A stretch of 64,000 bases of DNA, from assembly GCF_018130145.1 (NCBI RefSeq), contig NZ_JAFCMB010000004.1:310001-374000 (forward strand), read 5' to 3'. The notes beneath the pieces were generated by a model. The model was not told where the DNA came from, did no database searches, and saw only the letters and a list, made by a program, of their open reading frames with translations. Made by a program: the position numbers and the translations under genes. The first letter of the stretch is position 1; each line of letters opens with the position of its first letter. Positions 1 to 8,033 of this stretch are shown piece by piece. The DNA comes from Bradyrhizobium sp. AUGA SZCCT0176. Lineage in GTDB: Bacteria > Pseudomonadota > Alphaproteobacteria > Rhizobiales > Xanthobacteraceae.

Positions 1-535
1 CCTCGCGGACGCGCGCCAGCGGGCGCTCGTGCAGGAAGCCGGTCAGGTAATAGGAGGCATAGGGCAGCAGCTCGCCGCGCCCGAGCCCGATGAACAGGTC
101 GAAGAATTCCTTGCTGGCGGCGCGGTCGTCCATAGCTGACGCAGCCACAGCGAGCTCGACATGCGCCATGCCGAGATCGGAAGCGTCGCCCTTCAACTGC
201 GCGACGCGCGCCAGCGTGCCCGCGTCCGGCGCCTTGCCGAGCAGCAACGACAGCAAGCCGTATTCCGCGGCGCGCAGCTGATCGATCTCGTCGAGTTCCG
301 GTTTCGCTGACACGTTGGACGACACCTGGGATGACACCTGAGCCTCGGATGATCCGTAGAGATCGGGGCGAAGCACGGAACGCTCGACGCGCGTCAAGGC
401 CTCGACCGCGAGAACCCGCTCGGCGGGAATCCGCGACCATGATGAAACCGAAGGCTGCGCAATGCCGATCGCTCGCGCTAACGATGCGACGCCACCCGCT
501 GCCCTGATTGCCTGTTCCAGTCCGGCGTCACGCAT
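1..535 (-). CDS. HTH (YdaS-like) - TorD/DmsD family chaperone fusion, partial
   Basis: Reading the minus strand from the ATG at 535 gives an open frame of 178 codons that leaves the window at base 1, so the C-terminus is missing. Residues about 1-60 (MRDAGLEQAIRAAGG, IAQPSVSSW, IPAERVLAVE) look like a Cro/YdaS helix-turn-helix. From about residue 80 the sequence (LRAAEYGLLSLLLGKAPD, FFDLFIGLGRGELLPYASYY) matches the all-helical TorD/DmsD chaperones that insert molybdenum cofactor or guard Tat signals of molybdoenzymes. Its position after DUF3305/DUF3306 genes is the usual context of formate dehydrogenase operons, so the client is probably a formate dehydrogenase encoded beyond the window (inference). 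The linker carries three V-S-rich repeats near residues 67-76. Confidence 0.85.
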   Translation of the reverse strand, partial: MRDAGLEQAIRAAGGVASLARAIGIAQPSVSSWSRIPAERVLAVEALTRVERSVLRPDLYGSSEAQVSSQVSSNVSAKPELDEIDQLRAAEYGLLSLLLGKAPDAGTLARVAQLKGDASDLGMAHVELAVAASAMDDRAASKEFFDLFIGLGRGELLPYASYYLTGFLHERPLARVRE

Positions 536-607
536 GGTGAACCCGACTTCTCCCCAGCCTCGCGCCCAGTGTCCCGTATCCTGTGTCCGATGCCTCTTAA
601 TCGGGCA

Positions 608-647
608 TACAAATTAGAACTGGAATTATTCCAGTCCTAAATTTGTA
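608..647. promoter_or_regulatory. Large palindrome upstream of the HTH-TorD gene
   Basis: The core 614-640 is a 27-bp inverted repeat with one mismatched pair: TTAG, a variable base, ACTGGAAT, a central T, ATTCCAGT, a variable base, CTAA. It is flanked by a second pair of arms, TACAAATT at 608-615 and AATTTGTA at 640-647, offset by one base. It lies 79-105 bp upstream of the chaperone ATG in the only real gap of this minus-strand operon. It is AT-rich with no T-run, so an operator is likelier than a terminator. The rest of the gap 536-681 shows nothing else I can name. Confidence 0.6.
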
Positions 648-681
648 TCATAGGCTTTGCCTATGTCTCGAAAACTTTTGT

Positions 682-1386
682 CTAAACAAGAGGTTTTGCC
701 GAGCCATGGCGTCGCACCGGCTGCTGCGGTGCAACAGAATCGGAAGGCACGGAGACTGATTCCTGCACTGGTTCGAGGCCGGCTTCCGCGTCGCCGCCCG
801 CAGGATTCGGCTCTATTGCCGCCGGCTGGCCGCTCAATCTCAGCGGTTGATCCGGCAGATCAGGCTTTGGCTGGCCGGAAGATTCAGGGTCGTTCGCGAT
901 CTCTGTCGGGACCTCGGCGGCCGCAATCGGCGGCTCGGACGGGGGTTCGCCGGTGCCCATGATCTGGTTGACCATCCGGGCGATATCGATGCCCGCGCCG
1001 AGTTCGCTGTTGCCCGGCACGCCGCCCGGCGTGTTCCAGTCATAAGCGTATTCGAGCGCGGGGTTGACGTAGTTGCGGATCGCGGGATCCAGCGCCCAGG
1101 ATTTTCTCAAAGCCGCATTGCGCAGATGTTCGGGAACGCCCTTGCGCAGAAAGCCGGTGATATCCGTCTCCGAGGTCAATTCTTCGAGCGATGGCAGGCT
1201 GGAGAGATCGAACTCCGGCGCAGCCTCCGTCTCAGCCTCGGCCTCGGTCGCCGGAGCAGCAGCGATTTCGGCGTCGGCAACGGGCGCTTCGCGCTCGGGC
1301 TGCTTTATCTCTTCCTTGGCCTCCTGTTTGCGCTGCGACCATCGCGCCAAAAAGCCTTTGTCGTCGCCCTGGTCCTGACCACTCAT
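682..1386 (-). CDS. DUF3306 domain-containing protein
   Basis: The protein has 234 residues and starts MSGQDQGDDKGFLARWSQRK. The FLxRWSxRK-type opening, the acidic Ala/Glu-rich stretch to about residue 55 and the following segment (LPSLEELTSETDITGFLRKG, LRKSWALDPAIRNYVNPA) are what I recall of DUF3306. The C-terminal part is low-complexity, rich in Pro, Glu and Ala. The start was chosen because ATGA at 1383-1386 overlaps the DUF3305 stop, implying translational coupling; the longer upstream frame only shadows DUF3305. No biochemical role is established to my knowledge. DUF3305/DUF3306 pairs travel with formate dehydrogenase maturation genes, so a cytosolic assembly role is inferred. Confidence 0.85.
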   Translation of the reverse strand: MSGQDQGDDKGFLARWSQRKQEAKEEIKQPEREAPVADAEIAAAPATEAEAETEAAPEFDLSSLPSLEELTSETDITGFLRKGVPEHLRNAALRKSWALDPAIRNYVNPALEYAYDWNTPGGVPGNSELGAGIDIARMVNQIMGTGEPPSEPPIAAAEVPTEIANDPESSGQPKPDLPDQPLRLSGQPAAIEPNPAGGDAEAGLEPVQESVSVPSDSVAPQQPVRRHGSAKPLV

Positions 1387-1901
1387 GCGCGCCCTGTCCC
1401 TTCGTCCGGGCCGCGATCCTTCGGTCCACGCGGGCGGTCGCCGCCGGCACGATCGCGCTTGCGTTTGTGGAACACCCGCTCGACATGAAACTCGTCGACA
1501 AAGGCGGCGATCCAGGCCGCGATCTCCGGCGACATCGGAACCGTGCCGATGACGTCGCAACCGCTTTCGAAGATCGCCTCCCCTTCGGTCGGATCGGCCG
1601 TCACCTTGGTCAGTTCAAGTTCGGATCCGCCAGCCTGTCGCCGCAGCGCGATCCAGATGCGCGGTTCGCCGTCGGCGAGATTGTCGCGGTAATTGGCGGT
1701 GTCGGAACTGAACAGGTCGATGCTGGCGGCGCCCGCGTAATACATCGTCGCATCCGACTCCGTGGACAGCACGGTCCATGGCGCGGTTGCCGGCACCTCG
1801 TCGAGCACCATCGCCGGCGACCACATATGATCGATCCATGGATTATCGACGGCGCGGCGCCGCACCACCACACCCACTTCGCGGGATGCGGTCATCGCCA
1901 T
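1383..1901 (-). CDS. DUF3305 domain-containing protein
   Basis: The protein has 172 residues starting MAMTASREVGVVVRRR. The ATG at 1901 follows GGAGG by seven bases; a second ATG at 1895 would be too far from it. The body (VDNPWIDHMWSPAMVLDEVP, YRDNLADGEPRIWIALRR, MSPEIAAWIAAFVDEFHVE) fits DUF3305. The tail is very basic (HKRKRDRAGGDRPRG) and may bind nucleic acid or simply be disordered. It overlaps DUF3306 by four bases downstream and lies 25 bases after DUF6352. Function unknown; context says formate dehydrogenase accessory. Confidence 0.85.
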   Translation of the reverse strand: MAMTASREVGVVVRRRAVDNPWIDHMWSPAMVLDEVPATAPWTVLSTESDATMYYAGAASIDLFSSDTANYRDNLADGEPRIWIALRRQAGGSELELTKVTADPTEGEAIFESGCDVIGTVPMSPEIAAWIAAFVDEFHVERVFHKRKRDRAGGDRPRGPKDRGPDEGTGRA

Positions 1902-1926
1902 GCGCGATCCTCCGTGCACCGGCCGA

Positions 1927-2949
1927 TCATGCCACATTCGCCTTTGGCGCGAGCGGCAGCCCGGCGACCAGGTTTTGCGGCTTCAGCCGCACGACCTTGT
2001 CCGCGCCCATCGCCAGGATGAGGTAAACCGGTTTGCTGCCGACGCGCTCATCCACCAGCCGCGTATCCGCGATGGTCAGGCGCATCAGCGCGACGATGCG
2101 CTCGGCGGCGTTGGCGTCCACCGACGTGCCGTTCCACAGCGCATTGCCGATTTTAGTGCCCTCGCTGTCGAGACCGACAAACCAGCGCCAATCGCGGTCT
2201 TCGATACTGGGAACCGTCTCGACGCTGACGGTTACATCGAGCAGATGGGCGATCCATCGTTCGATCACCCGGCAAAGCCCGGCGCGCGCCTTCGGATTGC
2301 CGCCGATGTTCATGACCATCGCATGCGCATCCGAACGCGACCAATAGGTCCAGGCGTTCTCGTCGTCCATCACATCCATCTCGCCGAACGCCTTAGGCGG
2401 CGCCAGCATCGCCGTCAGCGGCGACGCATGCAGGTCATGTTCGGCCTGTTGCTGCGCCTCGACGATTTCGGCGTCCGCAAGCAACAGCGTACCCTCGTGA
2501 AACGCCGCCTGCTGGCTGCGATAGAACAGTTCGGCCGCGCGCAGCATGTAAGGGTCGTCGCAACCCTCAAGCGCGTTGCGCAGGATCAGATGGCAGAGCT
2601 GCGAGACAAAAATCGGCGGCAGGTCGCCGGCGCCATTGCGGGCCAGGTTGATATAGACCGCCTCGAGTGACGGAGCCGCGACCAGCCGCTCGCGAAAATT
2701 CATCATAAAGGTCCAGTTCTCGCGCGCATCGGGATCGGCGAGCGCCGCGATATCGGCTTTGGAAACCGAACGGAGCGGATCGGCCAACAGGCCCGCGTGC
2801 AGGTTCCGCTCGGCCTCGCAGGCGTCCTCCGGCGGCATCAATTCGGGCCGCGCCAGATAGGCCATGATCAGTTCGGGTGTCGCGATCAACCCGCCGTGAT
2901 CGGCGCGCCGTGTCAGATGATGGCCGGACGCTACCCAGAATTCTCTCAT
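1927..2949 (-). CDS. DUF6352 family protein
   Basis: The protein has 340 residues starting MREFWVASGHHLTRRADHGG. I recognise it as the family now called DUF6352, seen next to DUF6505 and the ligase-like gene in Bradyrhizobium and relatives. It looks soluble, with no signal peptide or membrane segment. Notable stretches are LMPPEDACEAERNLHAGLLA, DDENAWTYWSRSDAHAMVMN and DRDWRWFVGLDSEGTKIGNA. The start overlaps the DUF6505 stop by four bases (ATGA, 2946-2949), so the two are probably translated together. No catalytic motif is evident. The role in molybdoenzyme assembly is inference from neighbours only. Confidence 0.8.
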   Translation of the reverse strand: MREFWVASGHHLTRRADHGGLIATPELIMAYLARPELMPPEDACEAERNLHAGLLADPLRSVSKADIAALADPDARENWTFMMNFRERLVAAPSLEAVYINLARNGAGDLPPIFVSQLCHLILRNALEGCDDPYMLRAAELFYRSQQAAFHEGTLLLADAEIVEAQQQAEHDLHASPLTAMLAPPKAFGEMDVMDDENAWTYWSRSDAHAMVMNIGGNPKARAGLCRVIERWIAHLLDVTVSVETVPSIEDRDWRWFVGLDSEGTKIGNALWNGTSVDANAAERIVALMRLTIADTRLVDERVGSKPVYLILAMGADKVVRLKPQNLVAGLPLAPKANVA

Positions 2950-3521
2950 TTGCGATTTCCGGTTTTCTGTTCAGTTCCCATCAAACCCAGCAGATCGACC
3001 TCCTCGGCAGGTTCATCGTCGCCTTCGATCTCATGAAAGGTAAAGGCGCTGGCATGCGCGTGCAACCGGTCGGCATCGCCTGCGGCTTCGCGCGGCTTGA
3101 GGGTGCGAAAGCGCTCGCGGATTTCACCATCCTCGATGCTGCGTTGCACGGCGAGCAAGGTCTGCGCCGGGTGATCGCACAGCGAGGCCGCAAACGCGAC
3201 CTCTTCTTCGGCGGCGCCGCGCGCGGCTCTAAGATCCGGCGCGCCGAATTTTTCCAGCAATTGTGCAGCAAGCCGATCGACCGCGGCTTGCCGCTCCGCG
3301 TCCGTCGCCTCGGTCACGATCGCAAGCGTCGACCAGCCCAGACTTTCGACCCCGAGAAATCCGGACCGCAGCGCCACGCGCTGCTTCTGCGCCAGCGTCG
3401 CCGGATCCTGGTTCCAGAACACGAACGCGCCGGAAACCGCCCATTCCCCGGGTTCCGCGGCACGCTCGAATACGAACGTATCCGATGGGTCGAGCCTGAT
3501 GGTTCGCGGCAGCTTCAGCAT
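2946..3521 (-). CDS. DUF6505 family protein
   Basis: The protein has 191 residues, starting MLKLPRTIRLDPSDTFVFE at the ATG at 3521, seven bases after the stop of the ligase-like gene; a longer frame to 3587 overlaps that gene and is unlikely. It contains WAVSGAFVFWNQDPATLAQK and SGFLGVESLGWSTLAIVTEA, a small alpha/beta-looking protein with a helical acidic C-terminus. The family is uncharacterised as far as I know. The tight order ligase-DUF6505-DUF6352 suggests the products act together. Confidence 0.8.
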   Translation of the reverse strand: MLKLPRTIRLDPSDTFVFERAAEPGEWAVSGAFVFWNQDPATLAQKQRVALRSGFLGVESLGWSTLAIVTEATDAERQAAVDRLAAQLLEKFGAPDLRAARGAAEEEVAFAASLCDHPAQTLLAVQRSIEDGEIRERFRTLKPREAAGDADRLHAHASAFTFHEIEGDDEPAEEVDLLGLMGTEQKTGNRK

Positions 3522-3528
3522 GTCAGCC

Positions 3529-4296
3529 TCATCCGAACTTTGGACCGCGCGATTGCGGATCATACCAGTCCGCTTTCGCCAGCGCATCCACGAGGCTGGA
3601 TCGATCGGGCGGCCCGCTGCCGGCCGGCAGCTTGATCAGGAGATCGCCGTTGACGTCGATGGCCCTGATCTCGCCGGCCTTGCGCCTCGGAAGCCGTTCC
3701 AGATAATCTCGGGCGATGGCCTCAAAACCGCGCTCGTTCCAGCGATCGAACGCGGTCATCAGATGGCGGGCGAAGCTGCCGATGATCGCGTCGGTATCGA
3801 CCATCTCAAAGCCTGCGCCCAGCATCGAAACGCCGGACGCGGCCTGCACCTCGTCGAGATGCACCATGTCGGCGGCGCGCAGGATCACAGCGAAGACCAG
3901 CCAGTTCGGCACGTCGGTCTCCGCGCAATCGGCGGGCCAGCCGAGCCGCGCGCCGCCCAGCAATCCCGCGTCGAACCGGATCGTATCGGGCCAGTCGAAA
4001 CTGACATCCCGCTCGGGCGGACAATGGGCGGCAATCGCGTCCGCCAGCGCGTTCATGCCGGCGAACAGCGCCCGGCGCGCCGAGTTCAAGGGTTCGTCGG
4101 GTTCGAGCACCACGGCGAATTCGACCAGGTCGTAGCGCCGCACCCAGACCAGCGTTCCGGCACCCGCTTCGGCCGCGATCTCGCATCCATGGGCAAACGC
4201 GTCGCCGAGTTCGCGTAACGCGACCAAAGTATAACCGGGGGGCAGATCGGGTGCCTGATCCACTTCCCCGCGACGCGACATCATCGAAAAGCTCAT
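3529..4296 (-). CDS. Biotin/lipoate-protein ligase family protein
   Basis: About 255 residues. The central part (GAGTLVWVRRYDLVEFAVVL, FDWPDTIRFDAGLLGGARLG, DVPNWLVFAVILRA) resembles the catalytic fold of biotin and lipoate ligases, but I do not see the classical GRGRxGR-type ATP loop, so it may not be a true biotin ligase. The C-terminus (AGEIRAIDVNGDLLIKLP) resembles a small SH3-like cap. The start is uncertain: ATGs at 4296, 4284 and 4281 are in frame and none has a clear ribosome-binding site. It heads the minus-strand accessory operon and diverges from the polyferredoxin. Substrate unknown. Confidence 0.7.
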   Translation of the reverse strand: MSFSMMSRRGEVDQAPDLPPGYTLVALRELGDAFAHGCEIAAEAGAGTLVWVRRYDLVEFAVVLEPDEPLNSARRALFAGMNALADAIAAHCPPERDVSFDWPDTIRFDAGLLGGARLGWPADCAETDVPNWLVFAVILRAADMVHLDEVQAASGVSMLGAGFEMVDTDAIIGSFARHLMTAFDRWNERGFEAIARDYLERLPRRKAGEIRAIDVNGDLLIKLPAGSGPPDRSSLVDALAKADWYDPQSRGPKFG

Positions 4297-4302
4297 CCTG
4301 CG

Positions 4303-4324
4303 TTGCTTTGCTAAATTGCTTTGC
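4303..4324. promoter_or_regulatory. Two direct repeats TTGCTTTGC in the divergent promoter region
   Basis: TTGCTTTGC occurs at 4303-4311 and again at 4316-4324, a 13-bp period, in the space between the ligase-like gene and the polyferredoxin. Direct repeats in a divergent control region are a plausible binding site, but two copies of nine bases could be chance. I see no good sigma-70 promoter beside them. Confidence 0.3.
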
Positions 4325-4420
4325 AATCCGCCGGTGTATGCTATCCCCGTCGGGCTCGCAACGCGAGCGGAACCAGAAAAACGAGCCGTGCGATGTGCGC
4401 GCCGGTTCAGGAAGTTAACG

Positions 4421-6454
4421 ATGGCTACGGCGTCTCATCTTCTGATTTGCAGCTGCGAGAAGACCATGCCGCTCGACGTGCCGGCGATCAGCCGTGGCTG
4501 CGCCGGGAAGATCACGCAAGCCAACCAGCTCTGCGGCCTCGAACTCGACCGCTTCAAGCAAGCGCTTGCCGACGGCGCGCCGATCACGGTGGCCTGCACG
4601 CAGGAAGCGCCGCTGTTCCGCGAAGTCGCCGAAGATTTCCCGCAAGCCCAGCTCACCTTTGCCAACATCCGCGAAGCGGGCGGCTGGTCGAATGATGCGG
4701 CTGCGGCCGGTCCGAAAGCTGCGGCGCTGATCGCAGCCGCCCAGGAAGACATGCCGCCGATTTCGCTGGTGACGATGGAGAGCAGCGGCGTCGCGCTGAT
4801 CTATGGAAGCGACGAACTCGCCATCGACGCCGCGCAGCGCCTCGCCGACCGTCTCGACATCACCGTGCTGCTCAGCAAGCCCGGCGACGTCATGCCGCGC
4901 CGGAGCAATGAGTTTCCGGTGCTCAAGGGCACCATCCGCAACGCGCGCGGTCATCTCGGCGCGTTTGAGCTTGCGGTCGACGACTACGCGCTGCCGCTGC
5001 CGTCTTCGCGCGCCAAGCTCCTGTTCGGCCCCGCACGCAACGGCGCGACGTCGACCTGCGATTTGATCCTCGATCTCAGCGGCGGTACGCCGCTGTTTCC
5101 CGCACACGAACTGCGTCCGGGATATCTGCGCGCCGATCCGCGCGACCGCGGCGCCGTCGAGCGCGCGATCGCGGATGCGGGCAATCTGGTCGGCACCTTC
5201 GACAAGCCGCGCTTCATACAGTTCGAGGAAGCGCTGTGCGCCCATTCGCGCTCCGGCATTACCGGATGCACGCGCTGCCTCGATCTCTGTCCGACCGGGG
5301 CGATCACGCCGAACGGAAAGGCCGTCGCGATCGACGCCAACGTATGCGCCGGCTGCGGCGCCTGCGCCTCGGTGTGTCCGACCGGTGCGGCTTCATATGC
5401 ACTGCCCAGTGCAGACGCGCTGATGCGGCGATTGCGCACGCTGCTGCAGACCTATCGTAAAGCCGGCGGCAACAACGCGATCGTGCTGTTCCACGACGGC
5501 GAGCACGGCGACGCGCTGATCGACGCGTTGGCAAGGTTCGGCGCCGGACTGCCGGCCCATGTGCTGCCGCTGCGCGTCAATGAAGTGACGCAACTCGGAC
5601 CGGAGAGTATCGCGGCGGTGTTCGCCTATGGCGGCAGTGGTGTCGCGATCCTGACGCGGGCCAAACCCAGGCACGATATTACCGGACTGCGCCGGACCGC
5701 CGGAACATCCGACACCGTGGTTGCCGCGCTCGGCTTCGGCGCAGGCTTGGTGCGTATCCTCGAGATCGACGATCCGGACCAGCTGCGCGCAATGCTCGAT
5801 GCGGCGCCAGGCGGCGTCGCGACGCCAAAGCCGGCCGGCTTCGTGCCGCGCGGCGCCAAACGCGGCGTGCTCGAAACGACGTTTCGCGAACTTCACCTCG
5901 CGGCACCCGCGCCGGTCGATAGCGTACCGCTTGCGCCGGGCGCACCATTCGGCGGCGTCAATCTCAATGTCGAAGGCTGCACGCTCTGTCACGCCTGCGT
6001 CACCGCCTGCCCGACCGGCGCGCTATCGGACAATCCTGATCGTGCCATGCTGCGCTTCACCGAAAGCCTGTGCGTACAGTGCGGGCTTTGCGAAGCGACC
6101 TGCCCGGAAAAAGTCATCACACTCGAGCCGCGGCTGGATTTTGCAGCATGGAATGCGCCGCTGCGCGTTCTGAAGGAGGAAGAACCGTTCAACTGCATCG
6201 CCTGCGGCAAGCCGTTCGGGACCAAAAGTTCGATAGAACGCGTACTGGCAAAACTCGGCGAGAAGCACTGGATGTTCCAGGGCGCCAACGCCAAACGGAT
6301 CGATGTCATCAAGATGTGCGCGGATTGCCGCGTCGAAGCCGTGGTCAATGAGGGTTTTGACCCGCACGGGGCGCCGCAGCGGCCGCCGGTGATGTCGACG
6401 GAAGATTATTTGCGCGCGCGCGATGGCAAGAAGGGCGATCCCGTTGGATCGTAA
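4421..6454 (+). CDS. Multi-cluster 4Fe-4S polyferredoxin (formate dehydrogenase associated)
   Basis: A protein of 677 residues starting MATASHLLICSCEKTMPLD, with AGGAAG seven bases upstream of the ATG. An N-terminal Cys pair (ICSCEK) is followed by a domain of about 250 residues without Fe-S motifs. Then come two adjacent ferredoxin motifs (CTRCLDLCPTGAI, CAGCGACASVCPTGA), a second non-cluster domain, two further motifs (CTLCHACVTACPTGAL, CVQCGLCEATCPEKV) and two CxxC pairs near the C-terminus (NCIACGKPFG, MCADCRV). That predicts four 4Fe-4S clusters and perhaps a zinc or extra Fe-S site. It has no signal peptide and should be a cytosolic electron-transfer or Fe-S assembly protein. The Mrp-type ATPase follows 10 bases later. 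Confidence 0.85.
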   Translation: MATASHLLICSCEKTMPLDVPAISRGCAGKITQANQLCGLELDRFKQALADGAPITVACTQEAPLFREVAEDFPQAQLTFANIREAGGWSNDAAAAGPKAAALIAAAQEDMPPISLVTMESSGVALIYGSDELAIDAAQRLADRLDITVLLSKPGDVMPRRSNEFPVLKGTIRNARGHLGAFELAVDDYALPLPSSRAKLLFGPARNGATSTCDLILDLSGGTPLFPAHELRPGYLRADPRDRGAVERAIADAGNLVGTFDKPRFIQFEEALCAHSRSGITGCTRCLDLCPTGAITPNGKAVAIDANVCAGCGACASVCPTGAASYALPSADALMRRLRTLLQTYRKAGGNNAIVLFHDGEHGDALIDALARFGAGLPAHVLPLRVNEVTQLGPESIAAVFAYGGSGVAILTRAKPRHDITGLRRTAGTSDTVVAALGFGAGLVRILEIDDPDQLRAMLDAAPGGVATPKPAGFVPRGAKRGVLETTFRELHLAAPAPVDSVPLAPGAPFGGVNLNVEGCTLCHACVTACPTGALSDNPDRAMLRFTESLCVQCGLCEATCPEKVITLEPRLDFAAWNAPLRVLKEEEPFNCIACGKPFGTKSSIERVLAKLGEKHWMFQGANAKRIDVIKMCADCRVEAVVNEGFDPHGAPQRPPVMSTEDYLRARDGKKGDPVGS

Positions 6455-6464
6455 GGAGCCCGCC

Positions 6465-7316
6465 GTGTCCGCCACCCAGCCTGCCCCTGCAGCCCGCGCG
6501 ACGTCGCGCGCGTCAGGCATTCCCGGCGTCAAGCACGTCATCGCCGTCGCGTCCGGCAAGGGCGGCGTCGGCAAGTCCACCACCGCGTGCAATCTCGCGC
6601 TCGGCTTTGCCGCCCTCGGGCTGAAAGCCGGCATTCTCGACGCCGATATTTATGGCCCATCGCAGCCAAAACTATTCGGGCTGCGCGGCAAGCCGCGCCA
6701 GGTCGGCCCGCGCATGCTGGAGCCGCTGGAGCGGTTTGGCGTCAAGGTGATGTCGATCGGCTTTCTGGTCGAGGAAGACCTCGCGATGATCTGGCGCGGG
6801 GCGATGGTGATCTCGGCGATCACGCAATTGCTGCGCGAGGTGGCGTGGGGCGATCTCGATATTTTGGTCATCGACCTGCCGCCGGGCACCGGAGACGCGC
6901 AGCTCACGATGGCCCAGCAGGCGCCGCTGGCCGGAGCGGTGATCGTCTCCACGCCGCAGGACATCGCGCTGATCGACGCGCGGCGCGGCATCGCGATGTT
7001 CGAGAAGGTGAACATCCCGATCCTGGGTCTGATCGAAAACATGTCGGCGTTCTGCTGCCCGGCCTGCCAGAAGCTCACGCCGATCTTCGGCCATGGCGGC
7101 GCACGCCAGGAGGCCGAACGGCGCGGGATTCCGTATCTCGGCGAGATACCGCTCGATATCAAGATTCGCGAGACCTCAGACGATGGCCGCCCGGTGGTGG
7201 CGACCGAACCGGACGGCGTTCATGCGCGCCACTACATCGCGATCGCCCGCGAAGTCTGGACGACGATCACCTCCGGCGCGGCAAGCCGGCCGCCACCTCG
7301 CATTATCATTGAGTGA
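6465..7316 (+). CDS. Mrp/NBP35 family Fe-S cluster carrier ATPase
   Basis: The GTG at 6465 has AAGGAG six bases upstream and gives 283 residues; an ATG at 6423 would overlap the previous gene. The deviant Walker A SGKGGVGKST is near residue 33, followed by ILDADIYGPSQPKLFG, the switch LVIDLPPGTGDAQLT and the cluster-binding pair CCPACQKL near residue 195. These are the marks of Mrp/ApbC/Nbp35 proteins, which bind and transfer 4Fe-4S clusters as dimers. Placed directly after a polyferredoxin in a formate dehydrogenase accessory block, it probably loads clusters onto that system (inference). Confidence 0.92.
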   Translation: MSATQPAPAARATSRASGIPGVKHVIAVASGKGGVGKSTTACNLALGFAALGLKAGILDADIYGPSQPKLFGLRGKPRQVGPRMLEPLERFGVKVMSIGFLVEEDLAMIWRGAMVISAITQLLREVAWGDLDILVIDLPPGTGDAQLTMAQQAPLAGAVIVSTPQDIALIDARRGIAMFEKVNIPILGLIENMSAFCCPACQKLTPIFGHGGARQEAERRGIPYLGEIPLDIKIRETSDDGRPVVATEPDGVHARHYIAIAREVWTTITSGAASRPPPRIIIE

Positions 7317-7431
7317 ACGAGTTCATTGCATCGCAGCGAAGCTGCGGGATCGCCACGCGATTGTGCCGCCCGGATTTTCGAGATACGAGAGAGTCATAAT
7401 TTTTTCTTCAAAGCATTTAGGGGAGCAAATC

Positions 7432-7938
7432 GTGCGCATATTGAGACATCTGGGATTAATGACCGCGATCCTCATGTTCGCTGTGACGGCCCACGCACCC
7501 GCAGCCCATGCCGACAGCTTGAAGGAAGCCACGGCCGCGTTTGCGAAAAAGCAGTATGCGGCGGCGATCAAGCTGTTCCGGCCGCTCGCGGAAAAAGGCA
7601 ACGCCATCGCGCAATACAAGGTCGCGGTGATGCACAGGATGGGTCTCGGCGTTCCCAAGAGCGAAAAGGAAGCGCGGAAGTGGAGCCGGCTCGCCGCCAA
7701 GCAAGGCAACCCCCAAGCCCAGACGTTGCTCGGCAGCCTCTACTACAAGGCCAGCGGCGAGGAATCGCCCGACACCGTTCGTGCCTACATGTGGTATGAA
7801 GTGGCGGCTGCGCAGGGCAATGCCGAGGCCAAGAAGGATCTCGCTTTGCTCACCAAGGAGCTGACCCCGCAACAGGTCACGGAAGCGCGCGAGAAGGCGC
7901 AGAAATGCAAATCGTCCGGCTACGAGCAGTGCGATTGA
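7432..7938 (+). CDS. Exported Sel1-like repeat protein
   Basis: The GTG at 7432 is preceded by AGGGGAGC and gives 168 residues; the longer frame from 7093 shadows the Mrp gene. Residues 1-28 (RHLGLMTAILMFAVTAHAP ending in AHA) look like a Sec signal peptide cut before DSLKEA. Three Sel1/TPR-type repeats follow (AIKLFRPLAEKGNAIAQYK, ARKWSRLAAKQGNPQAQTLL, AYMWYEVAAAQGNAEAKKDL). The C-terminus has a single pair of Cys residues (QKCKSSGYEQCD). A periplasmic protein-interaction scaffold is likely; partners are unknown. The gap 7317-7431 shows no further gene. Confidence 0.85.
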   Translation: MRILRHLGLMTAILMFAVTAHAPAAHADSLKEATAAFAKKQYAAAIKLFRPLAEKGNAIAQYKVAVMHRMGLGVPKSEKEARKWSRLAAKQGNPQAQTLLGSLYYKASGEESPDTVRAYMWYEVAAAQGNAEAKKDLALLTKELTPQQVTEAREKAQKCKSSGYEQCD

Positions 7939-8033
7939 TCGAACGTACTTCTCACGACAGGCAGGCCGGCATCATCCTCGCGCCGACTCTTTAGCGAAGG
8001 CAGAACGAACATTCGCAAGGCGCGTCGATGCGC

